Assembly: GCA_017552385.1 (NCBI GenBank)
Contig: JAFZQB010000010.1
Span: 1-64,000, forward strand
DNA: 64,000 nucleotides
Source of the DNA: Candidatus Saccharimonadota bacterium
Lineage (GTDB): Bacteria; Patescibacteriota; Saccharimonadia; Saccharimonadales; Saccharimonadaceae
Direction of reading: 5' to 3'
Positions 34,798 through 43,456 of the stretch are shown here, piece after piece. Each line of letters starts with the position of its first letter. Position 1 is the stretch's first letter. A program made the translations under genes and the position numbers. The notes beneath the pieces were generated by a model. It was not told the origin of the DNA. It searched no databases and saw only the letters and a list, made by a program, of their open reading frames with translations.

Positions 34798-36189
34798 ATG
34801 AAAATCGCTAATTCCTCTACCACCGCTGTTTCATTAGTGAAAGCTGCCCTTTCGCGCATCGAAGAAACCAAAGAATGGAACATTTTTACATTTGTTGATA
34901 AAAAAGCGGCTTTGGAAAGAGCCGAAGAAATCGATGCTAGAATCAAGAAAGGTGAAACCGTCGGTCGCTTAGCTGGTGTGCCTTATGCTCTGAAAGCTAA
35001 CTTTCTTTCCAAGCATCGTCCCGCCGATGCATCTGTCAAAATCCTCACGGAATTTACTTCGCCAATTGACTCAACAACTGCCGAAAAATTAGACAAAGAA
35101 GATGCTATATGTGTAGGCTGCGTCAATATGGACGCCTTTGCGCATGGCTCATCTACCGAAAACTCCTATTTCGGTCCGACTAAAAATTCTACCGACAAGA
35201 CGCGCGTTGCTGGCGGCTCTTCTGGCGGATCCGCCGTTGCTGTAGCTTTGGACTGCGTTCAATTTGCTACCGGGTCTGACACTGGCGGCTCTATCCGCCA
35301 ACCAGCTACGTTTAACGGTATATACGGCATTAAACCTACTTATGGCACAATTTCTCGCTATGGAGTTGTCGCAATGGCCTCTTCTTTTGATGTTATCGGT
35401 TTTCTTGCCAAATCCGCTTCTGATCTTGATCTACTTATGTCGATCACTGCCGGGCAAGATCCAAAAGATCAAACCTCTCTTCCGGATTATTACGGGGCAG
35501 ATGATACAAAACTAGACAAAAAGTCCGTCGGCTATATTAAAGAATTTATGGACTCTCCAGCTCTTGATCCTGAAATTAAGTCCGCACTCGAGTCGAAACT
35601 ATCAGCTCTCAGGGCTAAAGGGTATGATATCGTCGAACTGTCCATGCCTACACTAGAATACGCTCTCCCGACTTATTACATTATCCAGCCTGCTGAAGTT
35701 GCCTCGAACTTATCCCGTTATGATGGCATTCGCTATGGCTTCCGCACCAAAGAGCTTAATGCGCCAGACAAGACACCGCTCGATCTTCTCTTTGAAAACA
35801 CTCGCAACGAAGGCTTCATGCGCGAGAACAAGCGCCGCATTATGATTGGCAACTTTGTCCTAAGCTCTGGTTTTTACGACGCATACTTCCTTAAAGCCGC
35901 CAAAGCCAGAACCCTCATTATTAATGAGTTCAACAAAGCATTTGAAAAAGTTGACGCAATCTTAAGCCCAGCATCGCCAAACCCAGCCTTTAAGCTAGGA
36001 GAAAAAGTCGACGACCCAGTTTCGATGTATCTTGAAGATGTTATGTCTGTCACGGCCAATCTTGCAGGCATCCCAGCCATAGCCTTCCCAGCCGGTACAA
36101 ACAAAGCCGGTTTACCTCTTGGTCTCCAGATAATGGGACCTCGTCGCTCGGATAAAAATTTAATTAAACTCGTGGAGGAGCTCGCCTAA
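34798..36189 (+). CDS. gatA: Asp/Glu-tRNA amidotransferase subunit A
   Basis: 463 aa amidase-signature enzyme. The Ser-cis-Ser-Lys triad is spread as in the family: ALKANF (Lys), then GGSSGGSAVAVA and TGSDTGGSIRQPA (Ser nucleophile). GatA releases ammonia from glutamine for GatB. With gatB two genes downstream and no glutaminyl-tRNA synthetase here, it likely serves both Gln and Asn tRNA. Confidence 0.95.
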   Translation: MKIANSSTTAVSLVKAALSRIEETKEWNIFTFVDKKAALERAEEIDARIKKGETVGRLAGVPYALKANFLSKHRPADASVKILTEFTSPIDSTTAEKLDKEDAICVGCVNMDAFAHGSSTENSYFGPTKNSTDKTRVAGGSSGGSAVAVALDCVQFATGSDTGGSIRQPATFNGIYGIKPTYGTISRYGVVAMASSFDVIGFLAKSASDLDLLMSITAGQDPKDQTSLPDYYGADDTKLDKKSVGYIKEFMDSPALDPEIKSALESKLSALRAKGYDIVELSMPTLEYALPTYYIIQPAEVASNLSRYDGIRYGFRTKELNAPDKTPLDLLFENTRNEGFMRENKRRIMIGNFVLSSGFYDAYFLKAAKARTLIINEFNKAFEKVDAILSPASPNPAFKLGEKVDDPVSMYLEDVMSVTANLAGIPAIAFPAGTNKAGLPLGLQIMGPRRSDKNLIKLVEELA

Positions 36190-36614
36190 TGAATAACGCA
36201 TCATTTTACGCACTATTTGGCTCTATTGCCGTAGTTGGCATCTTGGTTTTCGTCGCTATCGTTCTAACTAGCAAACGCAAATATTCATTCAATAAGCTTG
36301 AATATCAGTCTGATTTTCTAGCAATTGAAAATTCGCTCACGCGAGAAAACAGCCAAAGTTATAATATGGCTGTGGTTGAAGGCGACAAACTACTCGACAA
36401 AGCTCTTATTGAAATGGGTCTCCCTGGTAAGACCATGGGCGAGCGATTGAAGAAGTGTGGTCAAGACAAATTCTCTAAAACCAACGCCGTATGGAATGCG
36501 CATAAGCTACGTAATCAGATTGCTCATGAACCAGGCTTTAAACTAGACTACCAACAAGCAAAGCACGCCCTTGCAACATATAAGCAAGCTCTAAGAGATT
36601 TAGGAGCTATCTAA
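36189..36614 (+). CDS. membrane-anchored HEPN-like protein between gatA and gatB
   Basis: 141 aa. One membrane helix (about 9-30), a basic/polar linker and a C-terminal helical domain. The motif LRNQIAHEP (R108 to H113) is the Rx4H signature of HEPN domains, and the sequence around it (VWNAHKLRNQIAHEPGF then YKQALRDLG) is also the kind seen in DUF4145-like HEPN proteins. HEPN domains are often RNases, but many lack activity. The gene overlaps gatA by one base and gatB by one base (TAATG at both junctions), so it is translated with the amidotransferase subunits. A link to tRNA quality or to anchoring GatCAB at the membrane is inference. Confidence 0.75.
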   Translation: MNNASFYALFGSIAVVGILVFVAIVLTSKRKYSFNKLEYQSDFLAIENSLTRENSQSYNMAVVEGDKLLDKALIEMGLPGKTMGERLKKCGQDKFSKTNAVWNAHKLRNQIAHEPGFKLDYQQAKHALATYKQALRDLGAI

Positions 36615-38038
36615 TGGCTAGAAAGTACGAAATAACTATCGGCATAGAATGCCACGTCCAGCTAAAGACTAAAACCAAGCTCTTTTCCGAAGTAGACAAC
36701 GATGCTCGTGGAAAAGAACCAAATTCTTGCGTTTCGCCAGTTGACTACGCCCTTCCTGGGATGTTACCCCGCCTAAACGGGGAAGCAGTTAGACTTGCGA
36801 TTCGTGCTGGCGCTGCTATGAATGCAAAAATTAATCCCGATTCACGTTTCGATCGCAAGCACTACTTCTATCCTGACTCACCAAAAGGATATCAAATCAC
36901 GCAGTTCTATCATCCTATTATTGGGGAAGGTTTTGTTGAACTTCCTTCGGGCAAAAAAATTCGCATCGAGCACGCTCATCTAGAGGGCGACGCCGGTAAA
37001 CTGACGCACTTCGACACATACTCGCTCGTGGATTTGAATCGCGTCGACACTCCATTGCTAGAAATTGTTTCCATGCCAGACATTTCTTCGCCCGAAGAAG
37101 CTCGTGATTATTGTAAAGAGCTCTGGCGCAATATGGTCTACGCAGGAGTTACAAACGGTGATTTGTACAACGGTAACATGCGCTTCGATGTAAACATTTC
37201 GCTCAAAAAGCCAGAAGACACAAAACTTGGGACACGTGCCGAGATCAAGAATTTGAACAGTTTTCGTAGCATCGAGCGTGCTGCTGCTTACGAGTACGAA
37301 CGCCAGTCAAAGTTGCTCGATAAGGGTGAAAAGGTCATTCAAGAAACACGTGGCTGGTCAGACGCCACAGGAGTAACCACCGGCCAACGTAGCAAAGAGG
37401 AAGCTCAAGACTACCGTTATATGCCAGAGCCAGATCTTCCACCGCTTAGTCTAACGCAAGACTTCATCAAAGCTGAGTACGACAAGTGCCCAGCTTTGCC
37501 CGCCGATTATCGTGCGCGTTTTACTAAGGTAATCACTGAGGATACACTCGAAGTTTTGCTTGATTATCCTGAGCTCGTCAATCGTCTAGCGGAAATTGCG
37601 GACGGTGGCCAACCAGTCGATTATATCGCGAACCTTTTTGCGTCGGTCTTGCTTGCTGAAGAGAATCAAAGCCTGCTAAACGATAATCTCCCAAGTGCCA
37701 ACCAACTTACTGAGCTTGCAGCCATGAAGTCTAAAAATGAACTCTCATCCACCTCTGCGAAAGAAGTATTCATCAAGTTATTTGAACCGAAACATTGCGA
37801 CAAGACCCCATTAGAGCTCGCGAAGGAACTAAACTTAGTACAAGAGAACGATTCTGGAGCACTCGAAGCCATCGTTGACGCTGTACTCGCGAAACCCGAA
37901 ACCGCAAAAGCCCAAGCCGACTATAAAGCCGGGCAGGAGAAAGTGTTAGGATTCCTCGTTGGTCAAGTCATGAAAGAGTCTCATGGCAAGGCTAATCCTT
38001 CTGCTGTATCTGAAATTTTAAAGAAAAAGTTAAAATAG
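36614..38038 (+). CDS. gatB: Asp/Glu-tRNA amidotransferase subunit B
   Basis: 474 aa. GIECHVQLKTKTKLF, HKKHYFYPDSPKGYQITQF-type core (DRKHYFYPD), HLEGDAGK, VDLNRVDTPLLEIV and the YqeY/tail domain (EVFIKLF, VLGFLVGQVMKES) are standard. GatB kinases and transamidates the misacylated tRNA, using ammonia from GatA. Start overlaps the HEPN-like gene by one base. Confidence 0.95.
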   Translation: MARKYEITIGIECHVQLKTKTKLFSEVDNDARGKEPNSCVSPVDYALPGMLPRLNGEAVRLAIRAGAAMNAKINPDSRFDRKHYFYPDSPKGYQITQFYHPIIGEGFVELPSGKKIRIEHAHLEGDAGKLTHFDTYSLVDLNRVDTPLLEIVSMPDISSPEEARDYCKELWRNMVYAGVTNGDLYNGNMRFDVNISLKKPEDTKLGTRAEIKNLNSFRSIERAAAYEYERQSKLLDKGEKVIQETRGWSDATGVTTGQRSKEEAQDYRYMPEPDLPPLSLTQDFIKAEYDKCPALPADYRARFTKVITEDTLEVLLDYPELVNRLAEIADGGQPVDYIANLFASVLLAEENQSLLNDNLPSANQLTELAAMKSKNELSSTSAKEVFIKLFEPKHCDKTPLELAKELNLVQENDSGALEAIVDAVLAKPETAKAQADYKAGQEKVLGFLVGQVMKESHGKANPSAVSEILKKKLK

Positions 38039-38088
38039 ACTTAACAACTTTCGCCTCGTAGCGTATAATAATTCGGGTAAGGAGTATT

Positions 38089-39300
38089 ATGGCTAAAAAA
38101 ATCAAAATTTTTTCTGAAATTGCTTTAGGCTTTGCTTCAGCTCTGACTCTTAGTTTGGCTGCATCTATATCCTCAGCACACGCCTGTGGGAACGGAGGGC
38201 CAGTTGGTTACGACAAAGATGGCAATGCAATCTATGCTAACTGCGAAGACGTTAGCGAGGTGGTTGAAGAAAGCGACGCTGACGCCGATTCTGAGTCTGA
38301 AGATATTTACGCAGAGAGTGGCTCCGACATCGAGTCTGAACGCGATATTTCTCACTCCTTTTTTCTAGCTGGCAACGACGTTAAATCGAGCGGCAATACT
38401 AGCGGTATCCATTTTCTCGCCGGTAATTTAGTTGATTTTACCGGTACAGCCGAATACGGTGCCTTTGCGGGCAATTCACTCAAAGTCAACGGTTCAATTA
38501 AAAAAGATTTGTTTATTGCTGGTAGCGCTATAGAGCTAGGCGAAGATGCGCTAATCGGGCGCGATCTCTACGCCGCTGCTACTACAGTGTTGATAAAAGC
38601 TAATCTGACAGGCAATGCCTTCGTAAGTGGCAACCGTGTCGTTCTCGAGAACGTCACCATTGATGGTGATCTCAATATAATGGCTAGCGACATTGTTCTA
38701 AAAGGAAAATCATCCATTGCGGGCACATTTAAATATAATGATAGCGCTCGTATTACTAGTCTCGAAAACTTGTCGACTGGCGACATTGTCACCTATACAG
38801 CACCAACCAACGAGATATCATTTGGCGAGTCTTTGACGACCAAAATCGTTTTCTTGCTTGGTCGGCTACTTGTTACTATTATTGTCGTTGCGATTGCTGC
38901 GAAGTTTTCCAAACGCCTTCTAGAAGAATTCTCTGCAAAGAATTGTTGGAAAGATCTAGCTCTTGGTCTCGGTCTCCTGATCGGCGTTCCTCTAGCCAGT
39001 ATATTCATTATGATCACCGTTATCGGTTTGCCACTTGGCATAGTTGGGCTCGTGGTTTACGGATTATTTGCATACTTTGCTTCTAGCGTCACTGGAGGTG
39101 TCGTTGGCAACCTTGTTGCAACAAAGGTCTTCAAGAAAGAAAACATGCACATCTTCTTAAAGTTTACAATTGGCATCATCTTAGTCGAGCTCCTAGGCCT
39201 AATACCGTACGTTGGCTCACTAATCTCTGGCCTCTCACTATGCTTCGGGTTCGGCTATCTAGTTCATAAGATCTTCCGCCAGCCAAAGACAGCTAAATAA
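38089..39300 (+). CDS. secreted bactofilin-like beta-helix protein with C-terminal membrane domain
   Basis: 403 aa. Signal peptide (cut after AHA, about residue 32), an acidic Asp/Glu/Ser segment, then a bactofilin-like right-handed beta-helix (repeats such as FFLAGNDV, GAFAGNSLKVNGSI, GRDLYAAATTVLI, VSGNRVVLENVTI) and finally four hydrophobic helices. Bactofilins are usually cytosolic polymers; here the helix is on the outer side of the membrane. It may polymerise at the surface. Leader with TATAAT (38064-38069) and AAGGAG before ATG. ung follows after five bases. Confidence 0.75.
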   Translation: MAKKIKIFSEIALGFASALTLSLAASISSAHACGNGGPVGYDKDGNAIYANCEDVSEVVEESDADADSESEDIYAESGSDIESERDISHSFFLAGNDVKSSGNTSGIHFLAGNLVDFTGTAEYGAFAGNSLKVNGSIKKDLFIAGSAIELGEDALIGRDLYAAATTVLIKANLTGNAFVSGNRVVLENVTIDGDLNIMASDIVLKGKSSIAGTFKYNDSARITSLENLSTGDIVTYTAPTNEISFGESLTTKIVFLLGRLLVTIIVVAIAAKFSKRLLEEFSAKNCWKDLALGLGLLIGVPLASIFIMITVIGLPLGIVGLVVYGLFAYFASSVTGGVVGNLVATKVFKKENMHIFLKFTIGIILVELLGLIPYVGSLISGLSLCFGFGYLVHKIFRQPKTAK

Positions 39301-39305
39301 TTATT

Positions 39306-40016
39306 ATGATACATGACTCCTGGAAACAGTTTCTAGAAACAGAATTCAAGAAACCATACTTCCAGGAGCTTTCATCTTTTCTTAAAGACGCATACGCTAA
39401 TAAAACTATTTTCCCCCCGCGCGAAGCGGTGTTTAGAGCGTTTTCTACAGACTTAAATGACGTTAAAGTAGTCATATTGGGCCAAGATCCATACCATACT
39501 CCTGGCGCTGCCATGGGGTTAGCGTTTTCTGTTCCGTCGACCGAGAAAATCCCACCATCCTTGATTAATATATATAAAGAGATTGATTCCGATCTTGGCC
39601 AAATCTACAATGACTTAAAAGTCATGAACCCCAATTTGGACATTACCCCAGACGACTACAAGCATCACAACGATTCTGGTGATTTATCGAACTGGGCCAA
39701 GCAAGGAGTCCTGCTGCTAAATAATGTGCTTACCGTTGAAGCCCATATAGCCGGGTCGCACAGAGGGAAGGGCTGGGAGATCTTTACCGAAGAAGTCATT
39801 AAATATCTAAATGATTATTGTAGCCATCTTGTTTTTATACTTTGGGGCCGAGATGCTCGCTCTAAGAAGCCATTGATAGACGAAAGAAAGCATCTTATTA
39901 TCGAATCCGCTCATCCATCACCACTTTCAGCGCATGCTGGCTTTTTTGGCTCACGCCCCTTCTCGCGTACAAATGAATTCCTAAAGCAAAATGGGCTTTC
40001 GCCCATTGTTTGGTAA
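39306..40016 (+). CDS. ung: uracil-DNA glycosylase family 1
   Basis: 236 aa. Water-activating loop GQDPYH, a PPSL serine loop, NNVLTVE and the HPSPLSA Leu loop are intact. Compared with common UDGs there is an insert of ~24 residues after IYKEIDSDLG (QIYNDLKVMNP and neighbours) where the usual sequence is a short loop; it should be surface exposed. Removes uracil from DNA at the start of base-excision repair; exoA is also in the window. Confidence 0.95.
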   Translation: MIHDSWKQFLETEFKKPYFQELSSFLKDAYANKTIFPPREAVFRAFSTDLNDVKVVILGQDPYHTPGAAMGLAFSVPSTEKIPPSLINIYKEIDSDLGQIYNDLKVMNPNLDITPDDYKHHNDSGDLSNWAKQGVLLLNNVLTVEAHIAGSHRGKGWEIFTEEVIKYLNDYCSHLVFILWGRDARSKKPLIDERKHLIIESAHPSPLSAHAGFFGSRPFSRTNEFLKQNGLSPIVW

Positions 40017-40034
40017 TCTAGATTCCAGCTTACT

Positions 40035-40568
40035 CTAGACCCACTTAAGCAAGCGCTTATATTCAGGAGAATCTGGATCGTATTGGTCTAAGATATCCTC
40101 AGTGTAAGTTTTCCCATTTGTAATATTCAGAGTTTCAACATCTGGGCATGCAGCCAATAGCCGTATTACGGCCTCGTCAGTATCAATGTTTGTCATCGAT
40201 TTAGCTTTATCAGTTTTGTGTGAGTGTACTCTCAGCTCTTTATAGACGAACCTTTTTATCCCAGCCTGGAGGCAATACTTTAAACAGTTTTCGCAAGTTG
40301 CAATCGTATTGTATATGGTGTATCCCGTCAGATCGCGTCCCGCAAAAAGCACCGCATTCATTTCTGAATGGATAGAAAAATAATATTTCATAGGACGCTC
40401 AGTTAACGTCATCTTTGACTCGTCGGCGCCTTGAATGGTGCCGTTATAGCCAAAAGAAACTGGTCGATGACGCTCATCGACAATTACGCATCCATTTTTA
40501 CTCGAAGGGTCCTTGGACTTTTTAGCCACTTCCTCCGCAATCCCCATAAAGTATTCATCCCATTTCAT
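40035..40568 (-). CDS. dCMP/CMP deaminase-family zinc enzyme
   Basis: 177 aa. Zinc motifs HSEMNAV (His and Glu; the family often has HAE) and TCENCLKYC (two Cys), and the N-terminal KWDEYFMGIAEEVAKKSKDPSSKNGCVIVD. Similar to dCMP deaminase/ComEB. It would supply dUMP for dTMP synthesis. An in-frame upstream ATG at 40616 would add 16 residues, but TGCTATAAT (minus, 40575-40583) ends 6 bases before ATG 40568, so the shorter start is chosen. Leaderless. Confidence 0.85.
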   Translation of the reverse strand: MKWDEYFMGIAEEVAKKSKDPSSKNGCVIVDERHRPVSFGYNGTIQGADESKMTLTERPMKYYFSIHSEMNAVLFAGRDLTGYTIYNTIATCENCLKYCLQAGIKRFVYKELRVHSHKTDKAKSMTNIDTDEAVIRLLAACPDVETLNITNGKTYTEDILDQYDPDSPEYKRLLKWV

Positions 40569-40663
40569 ATCTGCATTATAGCACAATACTCCGCAATCCA
40601 TAAGTAATAAAAACATCTAAGGACTTGCTGGAAAAAGTGACAAAAATATAATATAATATATTT

Positions 40664-43456
40664 ATGTCTGATGAAGTCGTTGAAGCTCGTTCCCGCGAGA
40701 CTTTTGTCTCGAATGTTTCTGGGCGCGCAGATTCTTCACGATTTGGCGGAGCGTCCAAAAAAGGGAAGAGAGGTTCAGGATTCTTTAAGAAAAAACACGC
40801 CCCACTGCTTGTTATTGCTGGCGTTCTTATTGCGGGAATTGCATTAGTGTTCATATCTCAGTCATTCATGCCATTCGCGTTAGTTAATCGCTTTATCGAA
40901 GAGTTTAATGGGGCAGGGATCTCTTCGACATTACGTTCTGATAGCATACTTGATATTCAACTTTCGAGCACTGGCTCATACTTTGGTTTATCCGACAATC
41001 AACGTGCCGCCCTTAAAGAGTCAAAAATCTATCCAGTTGATATTGCTGCTAATGGTACTGCCGTTACGGCATTAGTTTACGAAGAATCAACAGGTGACTG
41101 GCGTGCGGTCGTGCCTAAATCTGTCGTTGGATCAAACAACCTGAACGACAAAATTTCTGTCGCACTGAACAACTCCAACATTAGCCTAGCAAGCGCCCCA
41201 ATTTCGGTTGAGGATGCGCTCAACGGTACTTTTAAGACTCAATATGCATCTGCCTCGAAGACATGGCGCGGGGGGAATTCAGGCTGGTATGACTCTATGG
41301 AAGATCTTACTGAAGCACGTCTTGCTATCAGACGGACGCGCTTTAATTCGTGGACTGCAGCTGCTTTTTCTGGTGCAGACGAGGCTTGGCGTAAAATGGC
41401 AGCCGGCAACGTTTCTTCAGGCGACGGAGGAGTTTCAGATTACGGATCGTACCTTGAAACAGATTCAGAAGGTAACGAAACAACCGTGCGACATTCCGGT
41501 ACGGTAGACTCCAGTTCGCTATCTGGCCAAACTACGATTGAGGGAGTTCGCAGCGCTCTCAATTCTAAAATAGCAAGCGTAGCAAAGCTCGCCGCGACCG
41601 TGGGTTGCGCTGGTGTAGAGATAATGACTGCCATCCAAACTTATATGTCCGCACAACAATCGATCCAATATCTCAACCTAGCAACCGGCTACTTTGAAGC
41701 GGTACAACGTGCACAAATCGGCCAAAATGATGGCACGCCTATGAATAAATACAATAAGATTCTTACGACGCCAGATCCAGAAACAGGCAAAACACCAATG
41801 GGGGCATCAACATCACAAGCACTCTTTTCTGGCACCGCGGTTGATACAAACGATGAAAGTATAAAAACTGTTAGTTTCGAGAACCTTATGTCGAGCCTAG
41901 GAACATTGAGCGGCAACCTGAACTTTACGGCTCAGGCATTTGAAGCGTGTTCTTATGTAAAAATGGGTGTAGCGGCTACAAATTTTGTTACTACGGTCTT
42001 GAATTTTGTACCGGTTCTTGGTCAAGCCGTTAAAGCAATCCATATAGTCGCAAAGCTCGTCGGAAAAATTGCGCTTGGAGCTACAATTGCAGCCTTAACT
42101 AGCTTTATTATCCCAAAAATCATAAATCAAGTATTTAGCAATGTAGCTAAGAATGTCGCTACGCAGTGGGTCGGTGAAGATTATTTCAACGCCATGTATA
42201 GCGGTGCTGGAAAATATATCGGTGGCAATTACCAAACTGGAGGGGGGTCCGCTGGGTCAAAAGAAGCATTAAAGGCGTACAATCGCGCAAAATCTGTCGT
42301 TCTTGCAGAAGAAGCAGAGCTCGATCGCAAAACCAGAAGCCCTTTTGATCTTACGTCCAGAAACACATTCCTAGGTAGTATTGCTTATAGTCTTATCCCT
42401 ATAGCAACCAGCTCAGGAGTTGGCACTACTATCAAGAGTATCGGGAATGTTTTTACAAAATCTGTATCTAGCTTATTGCCAAGTGCATCGGCTGTTGCAG
42501 AAACGAGCCTAGTTACCAGCCTTGGCGAATGCCCAATCATGAATAGCGTAGGTGCTGTTTGTGACCCGACTGGCAATCCATACTACGTCGACGACCTGTC
42601 AACCATTGATTTAACCCCAGCTGAAATAGAAGCCAAAATTGTCGAGCTAGATCCGAACGCATTTAAGGGCGAGAATTCTAATGGGCAAAAGATTATAAAC
42701 CCCAATTCAAACCTGGGCAAAACTGCCATGATCCTCGATCAGCGCATAGCCACTCTAGGTATCGCAGATGCTAGCGCCGCTAATATACTAGTCCAGCAAC
42801 CTTCAACAATCGTTGCGAATCTTCCGCTCGTTGGCGACGTGGCGCAAATCATCTCTGCGCTTGGCGAAGCAGATAATATGCCTTGGATTTCCGGTTCCGC
42901 AGGTGTTAACTCTGAAGAAAACCCGCTATGGGATGAAGTTAAATATTATCAAAGATATATATCAGACCAACGGTTGCTTGAAGTAGCTGGCATAACGCAA
43001 AAATCTTCGGTAACTGCACTTCTCGAAGATTATTACGAACAAAACCCGCTCGACAACTCTCGCGAGGGAGTTATTGCCCGTTATTCTGGGTTGACAAAGG
43101 ATCAAGTAATCGCTGTTGAGGATACCATGGATGTCATAAATTATATCGCTAATTACGATCCTAGCACACGCACAAATTTCTCCCAAAATGATTCAGCTTA
43201 TGCTATAATAGGAACATGCCAGAACAATTCTTGCGCAAAGCAGAGGAAGGATCCACTAAACAAAAACAAAACAGCGGATCTGACGGAGCCGTTGATGAGG
43301 CTCGCTCTGCTGAATCAGGAGGAGAAGAAGGAGAGAAGTACTACACTTACGAGGATCTTGGCAACGGCGCCTTTGAGGAAGTCGAACATTTTCGTAACAA
43401 CGTTAGTGGAAACAGGAAAGACAAGGCAAAGAAGACAAAGTCTTCTGCTAGCCTAA
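40664..43456 (+). CDS. giant membrane protein, paralogue 1
   Basis: 930 aa. Basic N-terminus, a membrane helix (~45-68), an external region with SASKTWRGGNSGWYD (W201), and a long central hydrophobic hairpin (~430-485) before NVATQWVG; then a domain with SPFDLTSRNTFLGSIAYSLIPIAT. It matches the next gene block for block. No known family recognised. TATAAT (40652-40657) ends 6 bases before ATG: leaderless. The final ~79 residues (852-930) read over the 5' end of the next gene in another frame and look unlike the paralogue's end (Lys/Arg/Leu/Thr-rich). Either the original stop was lost or a frameshift exists near 43200. Confidence 0.8.
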   Translation: MSDEVVEARSRETFVSNVSGRADSSRFGGASKKGKRGSGFFKKKHAPLLVIAGVLIAGIALVFISQSFMPFALVNRFIEEFNGAGISSTLRSDSILDIQLSSTGSYFGLSDNQRAALKESKIYPVDIAANGTAVTALVYEESTGDWRAVVPKSVVGSNNLNDKISVALNNSNISLASAPISVEDALNGTFKTQYASASKTWRGGNSGWYDSMEDLTEARLAIRRTRFNSWTAAAFSGADEAWRKMAAGNVSSGDGGVSDYGSYLETDSEGNETTVRHSGTVDSSSLSGQTTIEGVRSALNSKIASVAKLAATVGCAGVEIMTAIQTYMSAQQSIQYLNLATGYFEAVQRAQIGQNDGTPMNKYNKILTTPDPETGKTPMGASTSQALFSGTAVDTNDESIKTVSFENLMSSLGTLSGNLNFTAQAFEACSYVKMGVAATNFVTTVLNFVPVLGQAVKAIHIVAKLVGKIALGATIAALTSFIIPKIINQVFSNVAKNVATQWVGEDYFNAMYSGAGKYIGGNYQTGGGSAGSKEALKAYNRAKSVVLAEEAELDRKTRSPFDLTSRNTFLGSIAYSLIPIATSSGVGTTIKSIGNVFTKSVSSLLPSASAVAETSLVTSLGECPIMNSVGAVCDPTGNPYYVDDLSTIDLTPAEIEAKIVELDPNAFKGENSNGQKIINPNSNLGKTAMILDQRIATLGIADASAANILVQQPSTIVANLPLVGDVAQIISALGEADNMPWISGSAGVNSEENPLWDEVKYYQRYISDQRLLEVAGITQKSSVTALLEDYYEQNPLDNSREGVIARYSGLTKDQVIAVEDTMDVINYIANYDPSTRTNFSQNDSAYAIIGTCQNNSCAKQRKDPLNKNKTADLTEPLMRLALLNQEEKKERSTTLTRILATAPLRKSNIFVTTLVETGKTRQRRQSLLLA

